DNA of 64,000 bases from Arachis hypogaea (lineage: Eukaryota; Streptophyta; Magnoliopsida; Fabales; Fabaceae): NCBI RefSeq assembly GCF_003086295.3, contig NC_092048.1, forward strand, positions 38,502,425 to 38,566,424. Reading direction: 5' to 3'. The notes beneath the pieces are model-generated. The model did no database searches. It worked only from the letters and a program-made list of their open reading frames with translations, and was not told the DNA's origin. Made by a program: the position numbers and the translations under genes. Of this stretch, positions 12,632 through 24,830 are shown piece after piece (within the stretch, counting starts at the first letter, position 1; each line of letters opens with the position of its first letter).

Positions 12632-12953
12632 TTCTCCTCCTCTTCAAAAAAGATTCATCCTCGAATCTTGTAGGTGAAAAAATAGTATATGAAAAGGACA
12701 ATAATTACAAGGAAGATAATTTCTTTTTTTTTCCTTTTTTGTATATTTTTCCTTTTTTTGCACTGTATGTTTTTTTTATTCTTTTAAATAATAAAATTAA
12801 CAATAATGACAAAACAATAATGAAACGCAAATGAAAATAAGAACACAAGAACTTAAACAAAGATGCAACAGACACTGGACTCTTTTTTATGATAAAAGAA
12901 GAAAAAAATTAGATTAATAAGAATGAATCTAATACATGATCTTTGATACCAAA
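12632..12953 (-). mobile_element. interior of TRIM-like element (PPT, PBS, no genes)
   Basis: Only 322 bp separate the LTRs, with no coding capacity. Read on the minus strand, the bases before the left LTR are gaagaggaggagaa, a textbook polypurine tract (about 12632-12645). The bases just inside the right LTR are tttggtatcaaag, resembling the initiator-Met primer site with one mismatch (about 12941-12953). Two LTRs, PBS, PPT and nothing else define a terminal-repeat retrotransposon in miniature. Confidence 0.85.
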
Positions 12954-13401
12954 TGATAAAGAAATAAAAGGACAAAGAAGACAAGAATTAAAATTGAATA
13001 GAAAAGATAAATTGTGATTGAAATAAAAATAAAAAGGATAGGTTGAAATTGAATACAAAGAGAATCACTCTACTTTCTACCCAATTTCTTGACGTAACAA
13101 GAAAGGGACTCTTCAACCTAACTTGTCAATGCCATAGTTTGGGAATTGAATCGAAGGGACTCCTCAACCTTCTACCCAATTTCCCGATGCAATAAGAGAG
13201 GAACTCCTCAACCTCAATTGTCTACACCATAGTTTCATCACGAAACCAAAAAAGGTTTTCAAACCTCTAAATCATTCTATATTACGACTATCCTAGTTTA
13301 TGAGGTATTTATAACCTCTTATTAGGTTAAAATATAGAAAATCCTAAACCCACAAATATAAGACCCAATCTAGTAATTAAATAAGCAAAATCAAAATACA
13401 T
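12954..13401 (-). mobile_element. 5' LTR of TRIM-like element, part outside the LINE
   Basis: Matches the left LTR from its TGATA end up to aaaatcaaaatacat, where the LINE has inserted. The LTR resumes at 19710. Confidence 0.88.
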
Positions 13402-13452
13402 ATTCGCAAAGCAATACACTGATCATTCTTCTCTTTACTGAGGACCACCATC

Positions 13453-15003
13453 ATGAGAGGAGGTTTCGTCCGTGGAGGAAACTCCCGATCGCATGCACCG
13501 AGAGAACCAAGACAACCACCAGGAAGAGACGTGCATCAACAACAGGTTAAGAAGGTAAGAAAAGAGGGAGAAGGCCAGGTTTTTATGGAGGAGGCATCAT
13601 TAATTCCCAGAGAAGAAGAATGGATGGTAGGAGAAGGTGAACGACAAAGTGAGAAGAAGCTCATAGGCGCAGATCTTTTAGCGATGCAGTAAAAGGAGGG
13701 ATAAGACCAGTGTCTGAGATGGAGGAAGACGATTCCTTCTCTTTTTTGGATGGTGAGGCTTCTGAAGAAAAAAGCTATAATAGAGAGGAGCAGAACACAG
13801 AAGGAAAATACTCTATGGAGAAGGGAAGCCAGAGGCCAGAAATCAAGATAGAAAAGGTAAACGGTATTTTTAACATTGTTATAAATGAAGTTGGATTGAA
13901 AAACCTATGACACCTATGGTGGGATACTTTAATAGTTAAGCTGCTAGGTAGGAAAATATCACTACCAGTGTTGAGTAGGAGATTGAAAGTAATGTGGGGT
14001 AAACAGGGTAGTATTGAAGTCATTGATATAGGTAATGGCTATTTCATAGTGAAGTTCTATTCCCAGGAAGACCTAGATTTCGCTCTAACGGGAGGACCTT
14101 GGAGGATTTTTTATCATTACCTTACTATCTCTTTTTGAAAGTCAAACTTCAATCCTATGGAGGCTACCATAGATCATATTGCTGTGTGGGTTAGACTTCC
14201 AAGACTAGCCATTGAATACTATGAAGAAGAGATGTTGAATAAAATTGGTAATATTCTGGGAAGAACTTTAAAAGTGGACTCAAACACAGTAGACAAATGC
14301 AGAGGCAAGTTTGCTAGATTATGTGTGGAACTAGATTTAACAAAGCCTTTAGTGTCCCAATACTCCATTAATGGAGTGAGATACACAATAGAGTATGAAG
14401 GGATTTATAACATCTGTTTTTCGTGTGGAATGGTAGGGCATGAAAAACCAAATTGTCCGAAAATAATAGCACAAAATAAAGTGCAACATGGTAAAGACAT
14501 GGGGGAGAAGTAAGGTGATGGAAACGGAGGGGCTCAGCAGAAGACGAAGGGGTAATAAGAAGAAAAGGATAGTAATGGAATTTTTGTAAAAGACAAGGGC
14601 AAGAAAGTAATAGAAGAGGAAGAAAATGGATACGGACCATGGATGATTGTGCAAAGGACAGTACGAGGAAAAAAGACTGGAAAATCCAATACGGGAGAAG
14701 GTAGTGGGAAGAATAGAGACGTTGGAGACGTTGGCAAAAAGATTACACTACAGGAAGGGGTATGAGGTATGGCACTGAGTCAAGTTGATGAAGATACAAA
14801 TGTTGATAAAGAGAAGAAAAATGATCAAGAGAATCTGATTGTGAATAAAAATGACCCACCAAGGACTCACAAAGCCTTTTCAAGCAAACAAAGTTTAGCC
14901 CCCAGAAAAGACCAAACTGGACCTAAACATATGCAAGTCCAACACCATACTTCTAACCCGATTATCGTTTCAACTTCCCTAACTGACACCAAAAAAGCCT
15001 AAA
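13453..15003 (+). pseudogene. LINE ORF1 (nucleic-acid-binding, DUF4283 and CCHC zinc knuckle), broken
   Basis: ORF1 proteins of plant L1 elements coat the LINE RNA. The likely start is 13453. The first 80 codons are in one frame; a frameshift near 13690 leads into the frame that continues through 13710-14513. That frame holds a DUF4283-like stretch (about 13911-14150, with the WW of the LWWD segment and a GPWRIF-like end), then a CCHC knuckle CFSCGMVGHEKPNC near 14415-14457. Stops interrupt at 13908 (TGA) and about 14136 (TGA). Further down, GPWMIVQR near 14636 is the conserved C-terminal motif of this ORF1 family. Low-complexity basic sequence follows to about 15003. Confidence 0.75.
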
Positions 15004-15535
15004 CCATGCCCTAAAATGATCAAAGCACTTCTCTAAGTCAAAAAACACAAAGAACACCCCCAGCCAACATCCCTGAGCTTCCCAGCTTCCCGTAAAGACC
15101 TCCCCCTTGAAACAAAAAGTAAACCCAGATAATCCACTTGACCACAACAAGAACTCCATACTAAACCTTCCTCATACCCAAACCATGAATAACATCAACC
15201 CTCCTTTGTCCCAAACCCCTAATTCTCTGGAAGAATTTGTTCCAAAAACTGTTTAGAGAGATGAAGAGATGACTGATCAACTTGACCTGAACCCAAACCA
15301 CCATATATGAACTCAGTCGACAATGAGATATTGATGGAGGCTACGGAACAGTTTGAGGAGCAGCAGGGAGTTGCAGACAACCACCAGAAGAGTTACATTA
15401 ACCTCGATGAGGGAGATTGTATGGAAGAAAACACAACGGAAGAGATACGAGAGGAGGGAGAAGAGATGGCAATGGCCATCTGATCTTCTGCGTTCTGATA
15501 TGACTAGGTTTTTATTTCTTTTGTTTATCTTTGAT

Positions 15536-16329
15536 ATGATTATCATGTCTTGGAATTGTAGAGGGGCGGCTAGTGAGAGTTTTAGGCGCAGCTTTTTAGA
15601 ATTTGTGAGATTACATAGACCAGATGTGATTATATTTCTCGAAACAAGATGCAGTGGGATTAAAGCCAGGAATGTCATTAGTAGTTTTGGTTTCTCCTTT
15701 TGCCATATCGAGGAGGCCATTGGATTTAGTGGAGGTATATGGATTATGTGGAAAGACCCTGATCTAGCTATTGATGTGATATTGACAAAAAATCAGTTTG
15801 TACATATGAAGGTGAAGAGAGGAAATGAGGAAGAGTGGTTTCTTACTGCCGTCTATAATAATCCTCGGGAGGATAAAAGATGAGAGTTGTAGACTGATAT
15901 TCATCATATCAAACAGAATATTATGGGAGGTTGGTTGGTAGTGGAGATTTCAATGATATATCTGATCCATCGGAGAAGAAAGGTGGGGGTAGAGTAGATT
16001 CGAGAGCCTGTAGGAGATTTAAAAGATGGACTGATAGTTATGCTTTAATAGATTTAGGGTCGGTGGGGAAAAGGTTTACCTGGAGAAGGCCGCAATGGGA
16101 GAACCTAGATAGAGTTTTCAAACGTCTTGATAGAGCTCTGTGCAATTCAGATTGGAGATTAAGATACCAAGAAGCAATAGTTGATGTTCTTGCTTGTGTC
16201 AATTCGGATCATCACCTAATTCTGGTTCATATGAATCCTAAAGGTATGGTGATCAAAGACAAGCCATTCCGATATGAAGCAATGTGGGAATTACATCCGA
16301 ACTTCAAGGGTTTCATGGAAGAGAAATAG
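15536..16329 (+). pseudogene. LINE ORF2, endonuclease domain, broken
   Basis: Apurinic-type endonuclease that nicks target DNA. It opens with MSWNCRGA near 15546, the usual start of the fold. SGGIWIMWKDP follows near 15728-15763, then GDFNDI near 15943-15960, FTWRR near 16075, LDRAL near 16126 and the catalytic NSDHH near 16200-16214. A stop at 15881 and a frame change before 15931 separate the two halves, so no intact domain can be made. Confidence 0.85.
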
Positions 16330-18221
16330 AAGGGAGAAACTCATCTCAATGGTGCGCTGAATCTGCTTATGAAGGATCTGGCAATATGGAACAAGGAGGT
16401 GTTCGGACACATCGAAAAATAGAAAAGGAAGATTTTGAGTAGACTAGGTGGAATTTAAAGGGCTCCCTCTTATGGTAAGAATCTGTTCTTAGATTATTTG
16501 GAAAGAGAGCTAAGGAAGGAGCTGGAAGATATCCTGGATAAGGAAGAAACTATGTGGATGCAAAAATCAAGAGACCAATGGCTAGTAGATGGTGATCGTG
16601 ATACCAAGTACTTCCATACCAGCACAGTCATTAGAAGGAGGAAAAATAAAATTTTAAAGCTAAAGAATCAAGAAGGTGATTGGATAGAGAATTATGATAT
16701 GCTTGGCAAGCATGTAGTTGATTTTTTTCGGGCCTTGTACTCTGAAGAAAATTATAGCTCTGCTAGCTTTCATGTAGTTTTGATTACCCCGTATTAGAAG
16801 ATGAGATAGGGAGGAGCTTGTATAAAATTCCCTCGGGGAGGGAGATTCAAGATGCAATCTTCAACATTGGGTCTCTTAAAGCACCGGAACCAGATGGATT
16901 TCCATCTCTTTTCTACAAAGAGCACTGAGGAATCATCAAAGACAGCGTTTTGCAGCTGGTTAGAGATTGTTAGGGGTCGACCCGAAACTAATAAAAGGGA
17001 TTAACTCTACTTTTATAACACTTATACCAAAGTGAAAGTCCCGGAGTATATCACACAATTCAGACCAATTGCTCTATGCAATGTGAACTACAAATGTATT
17101 TCTAAGATCATAGTTAAGAGATTAAAGCCAGCTCTAATAGACAGAATTGCCCCTTTTCAATCAAGTTTTGTTCCCGGGAGAAAAATCCACGATAATATAT
17201 TGATTGCGAAGGAGCTTATACATGTGATGAAGAAGACAAAAGGTAAACACGACTTTATGGCTATTAAATATGACTTTGAAAATGCGTATAATAGGCTTAG
17301 ATGGAGATTTCTTAGACAGTGTTTGATTGACTTTGGTCTGGGAGAATCCTTTACCAGCCTAATTATGGGGTGTGTACAATTGGTCTCGTTTAATGTGCTT
17401 TGGAATGGAGGGACAACGGAGAAATTTCACCCAACCAGAGGCTTAAGACAGGGAGACCCCATATCGCTTTACCTTTTCGTTATTGTTATGGACCGTCTCT
17501 CTCAAATGATAGAGGAGAAGGTAGAGACGGAACAATAGAGACCGATGAGAATAAGCAGAGAAGGGCTACATATTTCACACCTCCTATTTGCTGACGATCT
17601 TTTGGTTTTTGGGGAAGCTAGCAAGGAACAGGGGAAAACCATCTTGGAAGTATGGGAGAGTTTTCTCGAATGTCTGGTATGAAAATTAGTGTCTCAAAAA
17701 TAAATATCTTATTCTCTAACAATGTAGGAAGAGCAAATCGGAAGGCCATCGTTGATTTGTGCCATTATCAAGAACAACAAAGCTTAGGAAGGTACTTGGG
17801 TGCTATGCTAACAAACCATAGGAAAGGCAAAGAAAAATTCAAGAATGTGATTGATAGAATGCAAAGTAAAGTAAAAGGGTGGAAGGTTCAATGTTTATCC
17901 TTAGCGGGAAGAATTAATATTGCAAAAACTGTCCTATGTCCACTTCAAAACTTTGACATGCAGCATTCAAGAATACATAAAGGGGTCTGTCAACAATTAG
18001 AGAGGATGCAAAGAAGCTTCATTTGGGGAGAAGTACAAGGCCAGAAAAAAGTGCACCATGTGAGTTGGAATACTTTGTGTCTGCCAAAACAGATGGGGGG
18101 TATTGGAATGAGAAAATTAGACATTGTTAATGATGCTTTCATTATGAAGATGATTTGGAATTTATGGACTGAACCGGACTCTCTCTGGACACAGATAATG
18201 TACAATAAATATATAAAATGA
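16330..18221 (+). pseudogene. LINE ORF2, reverse transcriptase domain, broken
   Basis: The linker at 16498-16797 holds WLVDGDRDTKYFH, typical of plant LINE ORF2 between endonuclease and RT. RT landmarks follow. FRPIALCNVNYKCISKII is near 17060-17114. LRQGDPIS is near 17440. The catalytic FADD is at 17587-17598, in the same frame but after a TAG at 17536. A frameshift near 17650 moves into the frame of 17652-18221, where SLGRYLG and GWKVQCLSLAGRI mark the RT thumb region. At least two stops and two frameshifts make it inactive. Confidence 0.88.
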
Positions 18222-18344
18222 AGGGAAGATGAGGTTCGAAGATCCTACAGAACAAATGACTCTCCTCTTTGGAAAGAGATGACAAAACTATGAGGTAAAT
18301 TACAAGACAGATGCCACAAGATTATTGGAGACGGCAAAAGCACC

Positions 18345-19478
18345 TTGTTCTGGTATGACAAGTGGGTAAAGGAAGAAAATTCCTTAATTAGAGCTTCCAT
18401 CAATTCAATCCCAAGGGAAAAAGAGAATGAAACTGTCTCAAAATATGTAAATCAGAATGGTAACTGGAATTTCGGAGATCTTAGTCATTTGCTCCCATCA
18501 TCAATTATTGATAAAATTAAATCCATCCCTCCTCTCAATGAAGGTAACACGGATTTGATATGCTGGAATCATACACCTAATGGTATATTTTCAATTGCCT
18601 CAGCCTATAAGAACTTGTCCCCGGTCAATAACACTCATAATGACATAAGATGGAGCAGCATATGGAAGTGGAAGTGACAAGAACGAGTGAAGATTTTCAT
18701 ATGGTAGCTTGCTCATGGTAGATTACTTACAGCAAGTAGAAAAGCAAAATTCATGGGAACAAACCCCAATTGTCATCACTACAGGAGCTAGCAAGAAACT
18801 ATTATTCATGTGATGAGAGACTGTCTTAAAGCAGCAATCATATGGAAACAGATTATCAATCCGGCAGTGGCAGCCACTTTCTGTGGCACGGATCTCCATA
18901 ACTGGATAGTGCTAAACCTGGAGAATAATATTGGTAAATCTTCTCTTTTTTCTTGGAAAGACGAATTCTTTATTACTTGTTGGTATTTGTGGAAATGGAG
19001 AAACCAAGAGGTTCACTCCCCACCTTTTGATAGACCTCGAAATGTTGTGTTGATAATTAGAAATGCCATAAACCAGTCAAAAGAAGCTTTCAAGAAATTG
19101 AACATGAAAAAAGGAGGACAAGTGATAGCAGAGACAAGAATTGAATGGAAACCTCCCCCTATTGGATGGGTGAAACTGAATACAGATGGATCAGTAATAG
19201 AAAGTGTGAGGACGGCGGGTTGTGGTGGATTGATCCGGACTCATGAAGGTGATCTGGTAGGAGGATTCATGGCAAATTTGGGAAATTGTCACGCCTTCCA
19301 GGTAGAACTATGGGGTGGTGTCCTTCATGGCCTCAACATGGCATGGGACTTGGGGACGAGGAGAATAATTATCGAGACTGATTCGTTGGAAGTTTACAAA
19401 GAAATAAGTAAAGGAAGGAAAACCCAAAATTACAACTCCTTGATTAGAGAAATTCAGAAACTGAAAGATAAGCCTTAG
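18345..19478 (+). pseudogene. LINE ORF2, zinc-binding region and RNase H domain, broken
   Basis: The cysteine/histidine-rich zf-RVT-like region spans about 18660-18860, in broken frame. An RNase H domain follows. WVKLNTDGS is near 19168, with the first catalytic Asp. A Glu lies in FQVELWGG near 19300, and IIIETDSLEV near 19365 has the next Asp. The last motif, HTHRSGNASTDHLAKAS near 19496-19546, lies past a stop at 19476. An RNase H tail is known in a subset of plant L1 elements. The frame ends near 19645, shortly before the poly(A) tail. Confidence 0.85.
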
Positions 19479-19709
19479 GAGATCAAAGTCATGCACACAC
19501 ATAGAAGTGGCAACGCCTCTACTGACCACTTGGCCAAAGCTAGTATAAGAAAACAATTTGGATTTTATTTCCTTGATAGTCCACCTGAAGAGATGAAAGA
19601 TCTCCTTATAAATGATGTAAATAGGGGCACTAACCCCTCCAACTAGTTATTTTTTTCTTTTCTTGGGCGTAGGCTCCACTGGTTTACCAAAAAAAAAATC
19701 AAAATACAT

Positions 19710-19796
19710 CAAATTAAAACATTCTAAAAATATAAACTAATATCTTCTAAATAACACTTGAACTCTTCATATCACGAACATTTGAAGTACGTATAA
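19710..19796 (-). mobile_element. rest of the TRIM 5' LTR after the LINE
   Basis: Continues the LTR with caaattaaaacattctaaaa, matching 12547 onward in the other LTR, and ends at cgtataa, where the partner reads cgtatca. It is followed by aaaat, the element's target duplication. Confidence 0.85.
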
Positions 19797-19855
19797 AAAA
19801 TGCAGAATTCATGATACATTTTTTGTTGCTACATGAAGCTCGAAGACTGTAGGTC

Positions 19856-20386
19856 CTGTTTGGTTCATGTTCATCAGAGACACGGATATGGTAGCACATA
19901 TATATTGCTTGTTTGGTGAGACATAAATTTATAATGGACATGATTATATAGAGACACTTACAAAAGACAAATATTTTGTATCTTTTCAAATAGTTAAGAC
20001 ATTAATTTTTAGTTTGAGATCCTAAAATCTTAATAATTTTATCCCTTTAATATTTTTATAATTCGCTCCGTATGCTTACCATGTTTAACCTAATTTCTCC
20101 TTCTTCAACTAATCTTTGTTTTCTCTCTCTAGTAGTCTCTATACACTGCTCAATACTGCTGTCCGACTTTGGGCTTTGATAGCGTTTCCCTTTATCCTCT
20201 ATTTGGTGTCATCGTTCATCTTCATCTTCTCCTCATTCTTCTCCACCTCTCCCCATCTTCATCATCTTGTTCTCGTTCTTTTCTACCTCTTTCTTTTCTT
20301 TCATCTACTTCGTCACTTTCTATCTCAGATTTAATTTACATTTATTTTAATTTTAAATTTTAAATTTTTATTAAAATTTTTGAATC
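19856..20386. mobile_element. left part of a split MITE-like repeat
   Basis: Starts near ggtcctgtttggttcatg and contains a gagacac-type motif. The far end lies near 29490, where the reverse complement reads ggcagtgtttagttgttgtc. The two ends form an imperfect inverted repeat of the GG-N-TGTTTGGTT kind common in plant MITEs. The Tat-type gypsy element is inserted between the parts. Exact ends and target duplication could not be fixed. Confidence 0.5.
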
Positions 20387-20843
20387 TGATATGGTCGTCA
20401 CACCTGTAAAGCTCGGCATCACACATCACACCTCGGCCATAACTCAGCAATATACGTTACAGATACGACCTTCATGAGTAATAACTCGGCAAAACCGACG
20501 TTATGGACTAAAACCGCTGAGTAAAAGGCGACATAATAACCAGATACGTTATCAATCCTCGCCAAGACAAACGTTGAGGAAAAACCGTTACTGCTAAAGA
20601 ACCGATCATATAAAAGCAAGGTAAAAGTATCTTTTTCACACACTTCTTACTTGAATCTCATACTGACTTAAGCATTGGAGTGCCTTTACAGGTACACTCC
20701 CCCCTCTCTTCCTCTTTATTGTCCACGCTTCCGCAAGTTGAAAGGAAAAGCTCGGAACTGACGAGCAAGCAGTGCAGCCTCCCGAGGAGATAGCTCGGCT
20801 GACGTTCCATATGAGTAGCCGACCTATTCTACAAGCAAGAACA
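20387..20843 (+). mobile_element. 5' LTR of Tat-type gypsy element (457 bp)
   Basis: Starts tgatatggtc, ends caagaaca, and is preceded by gaatc (20382-20386), which recurs after the 3' LTR (29175-29179). By eye about 16 of 457 positions differ from the 3' LTR, nearly all transitions, giving about 3.5 percent divergence. Confidence 0.95.
20609..20616 (+). promoter_or_regulatory. putative TATA box of the LTR promoter
   Basis: tataaaag about 235 bp before the LTR end, conserved in the 3' LTR. This is the normal place for the U3/R boundary of a short plant gypsy LTR. Transcription itself is inferred. Confidence 0.55.
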
Positions 20844-20844
20844 A

Positions 20845-20862
20845 CTGGCGCCCACCGTGGGG
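20845..20862 (+). other. primer binding site region of Tat-type element
   Basis: tggcgcccaccgtggggc directly after the 5' LTR. This sequence follows the LTR in many plant gypsy elements. I do not assign the tRNA with confidence. Confidence 0.75.
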
Positions 20863-20915
20863 CCGAAGAGATAAATTTTTTTCCTCTTTTGGTCTCAATT
20901 TCTCCGCCTGTACCT

Positions 20916-22100
20916 ATGGCCGACGCGCTGCCTCCTAGCCCATCCGAACTTCTTCGGATGGTGACCGAGCTGCAACAAGCAAACTAACGTATGGCAGAAG
21001 AAAATCAGAGAATGGCCGCTCAGATCACCGAGTTGAACAATGGCCGAACTGAAAATAACAACATTCGTCAGCCTCAGCCAGAGGATGCCGAACATCATTC
21101 AAACCCCACTCATGTATCTGAGACCATTCAAGTCGAGGATGCCCAGCCGGAGGACGAGAATGAGGAACCAGACGAACTCGTAGGCCCTTTCATGTCAGAC
21201 GTGATGAATTTCGAATTACCACGACGATTCACTTTACCATTGACCCTCACACCTTATGATGGACTCGGAAACCCAAAAAAGTTCATCAAGAAATTCCGAA
21301 CAATAATGATCGTCAATAGTGCATCTGATCCTGTTTTGTGTCGTTGTTTTCCAAATTATTTAGACGGTTCTGCACTTGATTGGCTTTGTGCTTTGCCTGC
21401 AGGTTCAATTTCGCGATTCCAACAGCTGGCTAAGCTATTTGAGGACCACTTTGCTGGCTCCGCAATTTATCTGCATGACTCAAATTATCTAAATACAATT
21501 AAGCAAGGACAAAATGAGAGCCTGAAAGACAATATGACTCGTTTTACGAAGGTCACCATAAGCATACCTGATCTCCACCCTGAAGTTCACCTTCATGCCA
21601 TCAAAAACGGACTTCGACCTGGGAAATTCCAAGAGACGATCGTCGTATCTAAACCAAAAACACTCGCCGAGTTCCGAGAGAAAGCAAAAGGCCAGATTGA
21701 TATTGAGGAGCTAAGACAAGCTCGGAAGTCCGACAAAACAAACTACAAAGACGAGGAAAAAGTGCATAACAGTAAGAAAAATTTTAAACTAAACCCTCGT
21801 TTTAACTCTTATACACAGTTCAACGCTAAACGGGAGGATATAATCAAAGAGATCCTGAACTCCAAATTAATCAAACCACTAAGAAAGGCGGGGACATATG
21901 AGGATACAAAACACGTCGACAAATCTAAGTACTGCGCCTTCCATCAGAAGCACGGCCACACAACCGACGAATGTGTCGTCGTAAAAGACCCCTTGGAACG
22001 GTTGGCTCGGCAAGGGCACCTTGACAAGTATATTGGAGGACACATTCAAAAACGTACTCCAACCTCAGCAGGCAATACTCCATCCGAACAACCAAGCTGA
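20916..22100 (+). pseudogene. gag: gag of Tat-type element (two nonsense codons)
   Basis: Capsid/nucleocapsid protein that forms the virus-like particle around element RNA. The ATG at 20916 opens a frame broken by TAA at 20985 after 23 codons; it then reads 369 codons to TGA at 22098 and continues in the same frame into protease. The central stretch (about 21190-21720) is a retrotransposon gag domain, with LTPYDGLGNPKKFIKKF and DWLCALPAGSI. Near 21930-22030 an atypical zinc-binding motif, CAFHQKHGHTTDEC, replaces the CCHC knuckle, as is usual in Tat elements. Confidence 0.88.
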
Positions 22101-22900
22101 GGAAAGGACAAGCCATCCTCGACCCAGTATGACCAACCACGAGGTATCCTCAATTATATTTCAAGAGGAGGTGCTAGTGGAGGCTCATCCAACTCGGCTA
22201 GGAAAAGATCTTTCCGAACAATATACTCGGTAGAAGGAGCACAGCAGGACTACCAACTAATTCCTCAATTCCCCCAAATGACGTTCACACAAGCAGATTT
22301 CAAATCCAATATTCAAAATTTAGATGACTCTGTGGTCATCACAATTCAATTGGGAGATCTACTAGTAAAAAAGGTACTTTTAGATCCAGGGAGCAGCGCC
22401 GACGTTCTGTTTTACTCTACATTTCAGAAAATGAAGCTAAGCGACAACAACCTGCAACCAACAGGAGGAGACCTCGTCGGTTTCTCAGGTGAACGAGTCC
22501 CAATACTGGGATTAGTGTGGTTGAGAATCACACTGGGTGAGTACCCTCTATCTAAAACATATGATATTCAGTACCTAGTAGTGGATTGTTTTAGCCCATA
22601 TAACCTTATACTTGGCCGACCTTTCTTAAATAAGTTCGGCGCAATAGTATCCACAGTTCACCTTTGTGTCAAGTTTTCAGTGCAGGACGAACATATCGTA
22701 ACCATTCATGGGGATCACAAAGAAGCATGGCATTGCTATAACATTGGAATGAAATTTCAAAACGGACCAAAACAACCTCAAATCAACAACGTCCTCAGCA
22801 CAGCTAGCAGCTCGGAACTCGCCGATCTAGACCCTAGAGCGGACTTCCTTGAGCGACCTACACCAACAGGTGAGCTACGAAAAATACATTTCAACAAGGA
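22101..22900 (+). pseudogene. aspartic protease of Tat-type element
   Basis: Retropepsin that would cleave the gag-pol polyprotein. It is in the same frame as gag, with no frameshift between them. The active-site motif LLDPGSSADVLF has its Asp at 22383-22385; the second conserved glycine segment, NLILGRPFLNKFGA, is near 22602-22643. The domain itself is open. It is annotated as part of a pseudogene because the polyprotein is broken upstream and downstream. Confidence 0.85.
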
Positions 22901-24254
22901 TCCTAACAAATACACCTTTGTAGGTACAGCAATAAGCAAAGACGAACTACCTACGATAGAAAATTTTTTACAAGCAAATGCTGACTTATTTGCTTGGACG
23001 CCCTCCGATATGCCAGGCATCGACCCCCAGATCATTAGCCACAAGCTGGCTATCAACCCTTCTGTCCGACCAATTCAACAGAAGAAGAGAAACCTCGGCG
23101 AAGAAAAGAAACGAGCATCATTGGAGGAAACTCAGAAGCTGATTAATGCTAACTTCATCAGAGAGATCAGATTCACTACTTGGCTCGCCAATGTCGTTAT
23201 GGTAAGGAAACAAAATGGTAAGTGGTGCATGTGCGTCGACTTTATTGATTTAAACAAGGCATGCCCAAAGGATTCTTATCCTTTACCATCCATTGACTCT
23301 TTGGTGGATAACGCCTCTGGCTATGCCACCTTAAGTTTCATGGACGCTTATTCGGGCTATAATCAGATACTTATGCACCCTTCTGACCAAAATAAAACAG
23401 CATTCATCACTGAATTTGGTAACTATTGTTATAAAGTTATGCCTTTTGGACTAAAGAATGCAGGAGCGACCTATCAGCGTCTCATGGATAAAATCTTCGC
23501 TAAACAAATCGGCCGCAACATAGAAGTCTACGTTGATGACATGGTCACCAAGACCAAAGTTGGCCACAGCCACATTGACGACCTAACCGAGATCTTCGGC
23601 CAGATCTGATCCTACAACATGCGCTTGAATCCCGAAAAGTGTGCTTTCGCCGTTGAAGGTGGCAAATTCCTCGGCTTCTTACTCACAAGTAGAGGTATCG
23701 AAGCAAACCCTGACAAGTGCCGAGCTGTTCTGGAGATGGCAAGCCCGAAGACATTAAAGGAAGTACAACGCTTAACAGAAAGATTTGCTGCCCTAGCAAG
23801 ATTTGTCCCATGCTTAGCCTTAAGATCTATTCCTTTTTTTCAAGCCATGAAAAAGAAAACTATTTTTCACTGGAATGACGATTGTGAGCGAGCTTTCGCT
23901 AACCTGAAAATAACTCTCTCACAACCGCCGATTCTACAAAAATCCTTACAAGGGAAAGATTTATATTTGTATTTATCAGTTACTGACTGGGCAATAAGCT
24001 CTGCTCTTGTTACAGAAAGGGATAAAGCTCAACATCCAATTTACTTCGTCAGCAAAACGCTACAAAATGCTGAAATCAACTATCCGAGGATAGAAAAATT
24101 AGCATTAGCATTGTTATTTTCGGCAAGACGACTCCGACCTTATTTTCAGAGCCACGTCATCCATGTTCGAACCGATCACCCATTACGTCAGGCTACAAAA
24201 ACCAGAAATTACGGGCAGGCTTGTAAAATGGTCGGTAGAACTATCCGAATTTGA
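22901..24254 (+). pseudogene. pol: reverse transcriptase and RNase H of Tat-type element
   Basis: Ty3/gypsy RT. CVDFIDLNKACPKDSYPLPS is near 23233, FMDAYSGYNQI near 23338, PFGLKNAGATYQRLM near 23443 and the catalytic YVDD at 23529-23540. A TGA at 23607 interrupts the thumb in the position of an expected Arg codon. The first RNase H follows in the same frame to HVRTDHPLRQ near 24163. At about 24190 the frame shifts by one, and the continuation is read in the next frame. Apart from these lesions the length and motif order are normal. Confidence 0.9.
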
Positions 24255-24830
24255 TATCAGATACCAAGCCAGAGGACCGATCAAGTCCCAATTCCTTGCC
24301 GATTTCATAGCAGAATTAACAATGCCTACTGAAGACGACCACAAAATACAATGGACATTACATGTTGATGGTTCATCTAACATTCAAGGGTGTGGAGCAG
24401 GCATTCGACTTGAGGGCAGTAATGGATTTATCCTAGAACATTCAATACATCTATCCTTCAAGGCCAGCAACAACTAAACGGAATATGAAGCCCTCGTTGC
24501 TGGACTCCAACTTTGTTTAAATCTCCAAATCTCCAATATTAAGGTATATTGCGATTCGCTTCTAGTAGTACAACAGGTAAATGACCTATTCCAGGTAAGA
24601 GATCCACTCCTTTCTAAATATCTCAAACTCATCAAATATTTATGTTCTAAATTCACTGAATTTGAAATAAATCACATACCACAAGAACAAAATCACAGAG
24701 CAGACATTCTTTCTAAGCTCGGCAGCACACAAGCCGACTTATCCATGTTGCACCAATCCACAATAACATCTCCAAGTGTTACTCTAACCGATGTTGTGAG
24801 TGTCACATAGGAAACAGATTGGCAAACACC
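24255..24830 (+). pseudogene. second (archaeal-type) RNase H of Tat-type element
   Basis: WTLHVDGSSNIQGCGAG near 24355 begins an extra RNase H-like domain between the first RNase H and integrase. This duplicated domain is a known diagnostic of the Tat lineage. TEYEALVAGLQ (24478 onward) carries the conserved Glu, VYCDSLLVVQQV the next Asp, and NHRADILSKL the last. TAA at 24475 and TAG at 24808 break it. Confidence 0.85.

Larger units (their letters stand above)
13402..19694 (+). mobile_element. L1-type LINE, near full length, with poly(A) tail
   Basis: A 6.3 kb non-LTR retrotransposon with ORF1 and ORF2 domains in the normal order. It ends in a short poly(A) tail (19689-19698, overlapping the duplication). 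The flanks share aaaatcaaaatacat (13387-13401 and 19695-19709), a 15 bp target duplication including A residues that merge with the tail. The pre-insertion site survives in the paired TRIM LTR at about 12533-12560, where the same sequence continues without a break. Both ORFs are broken. Confidence 0.92.
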
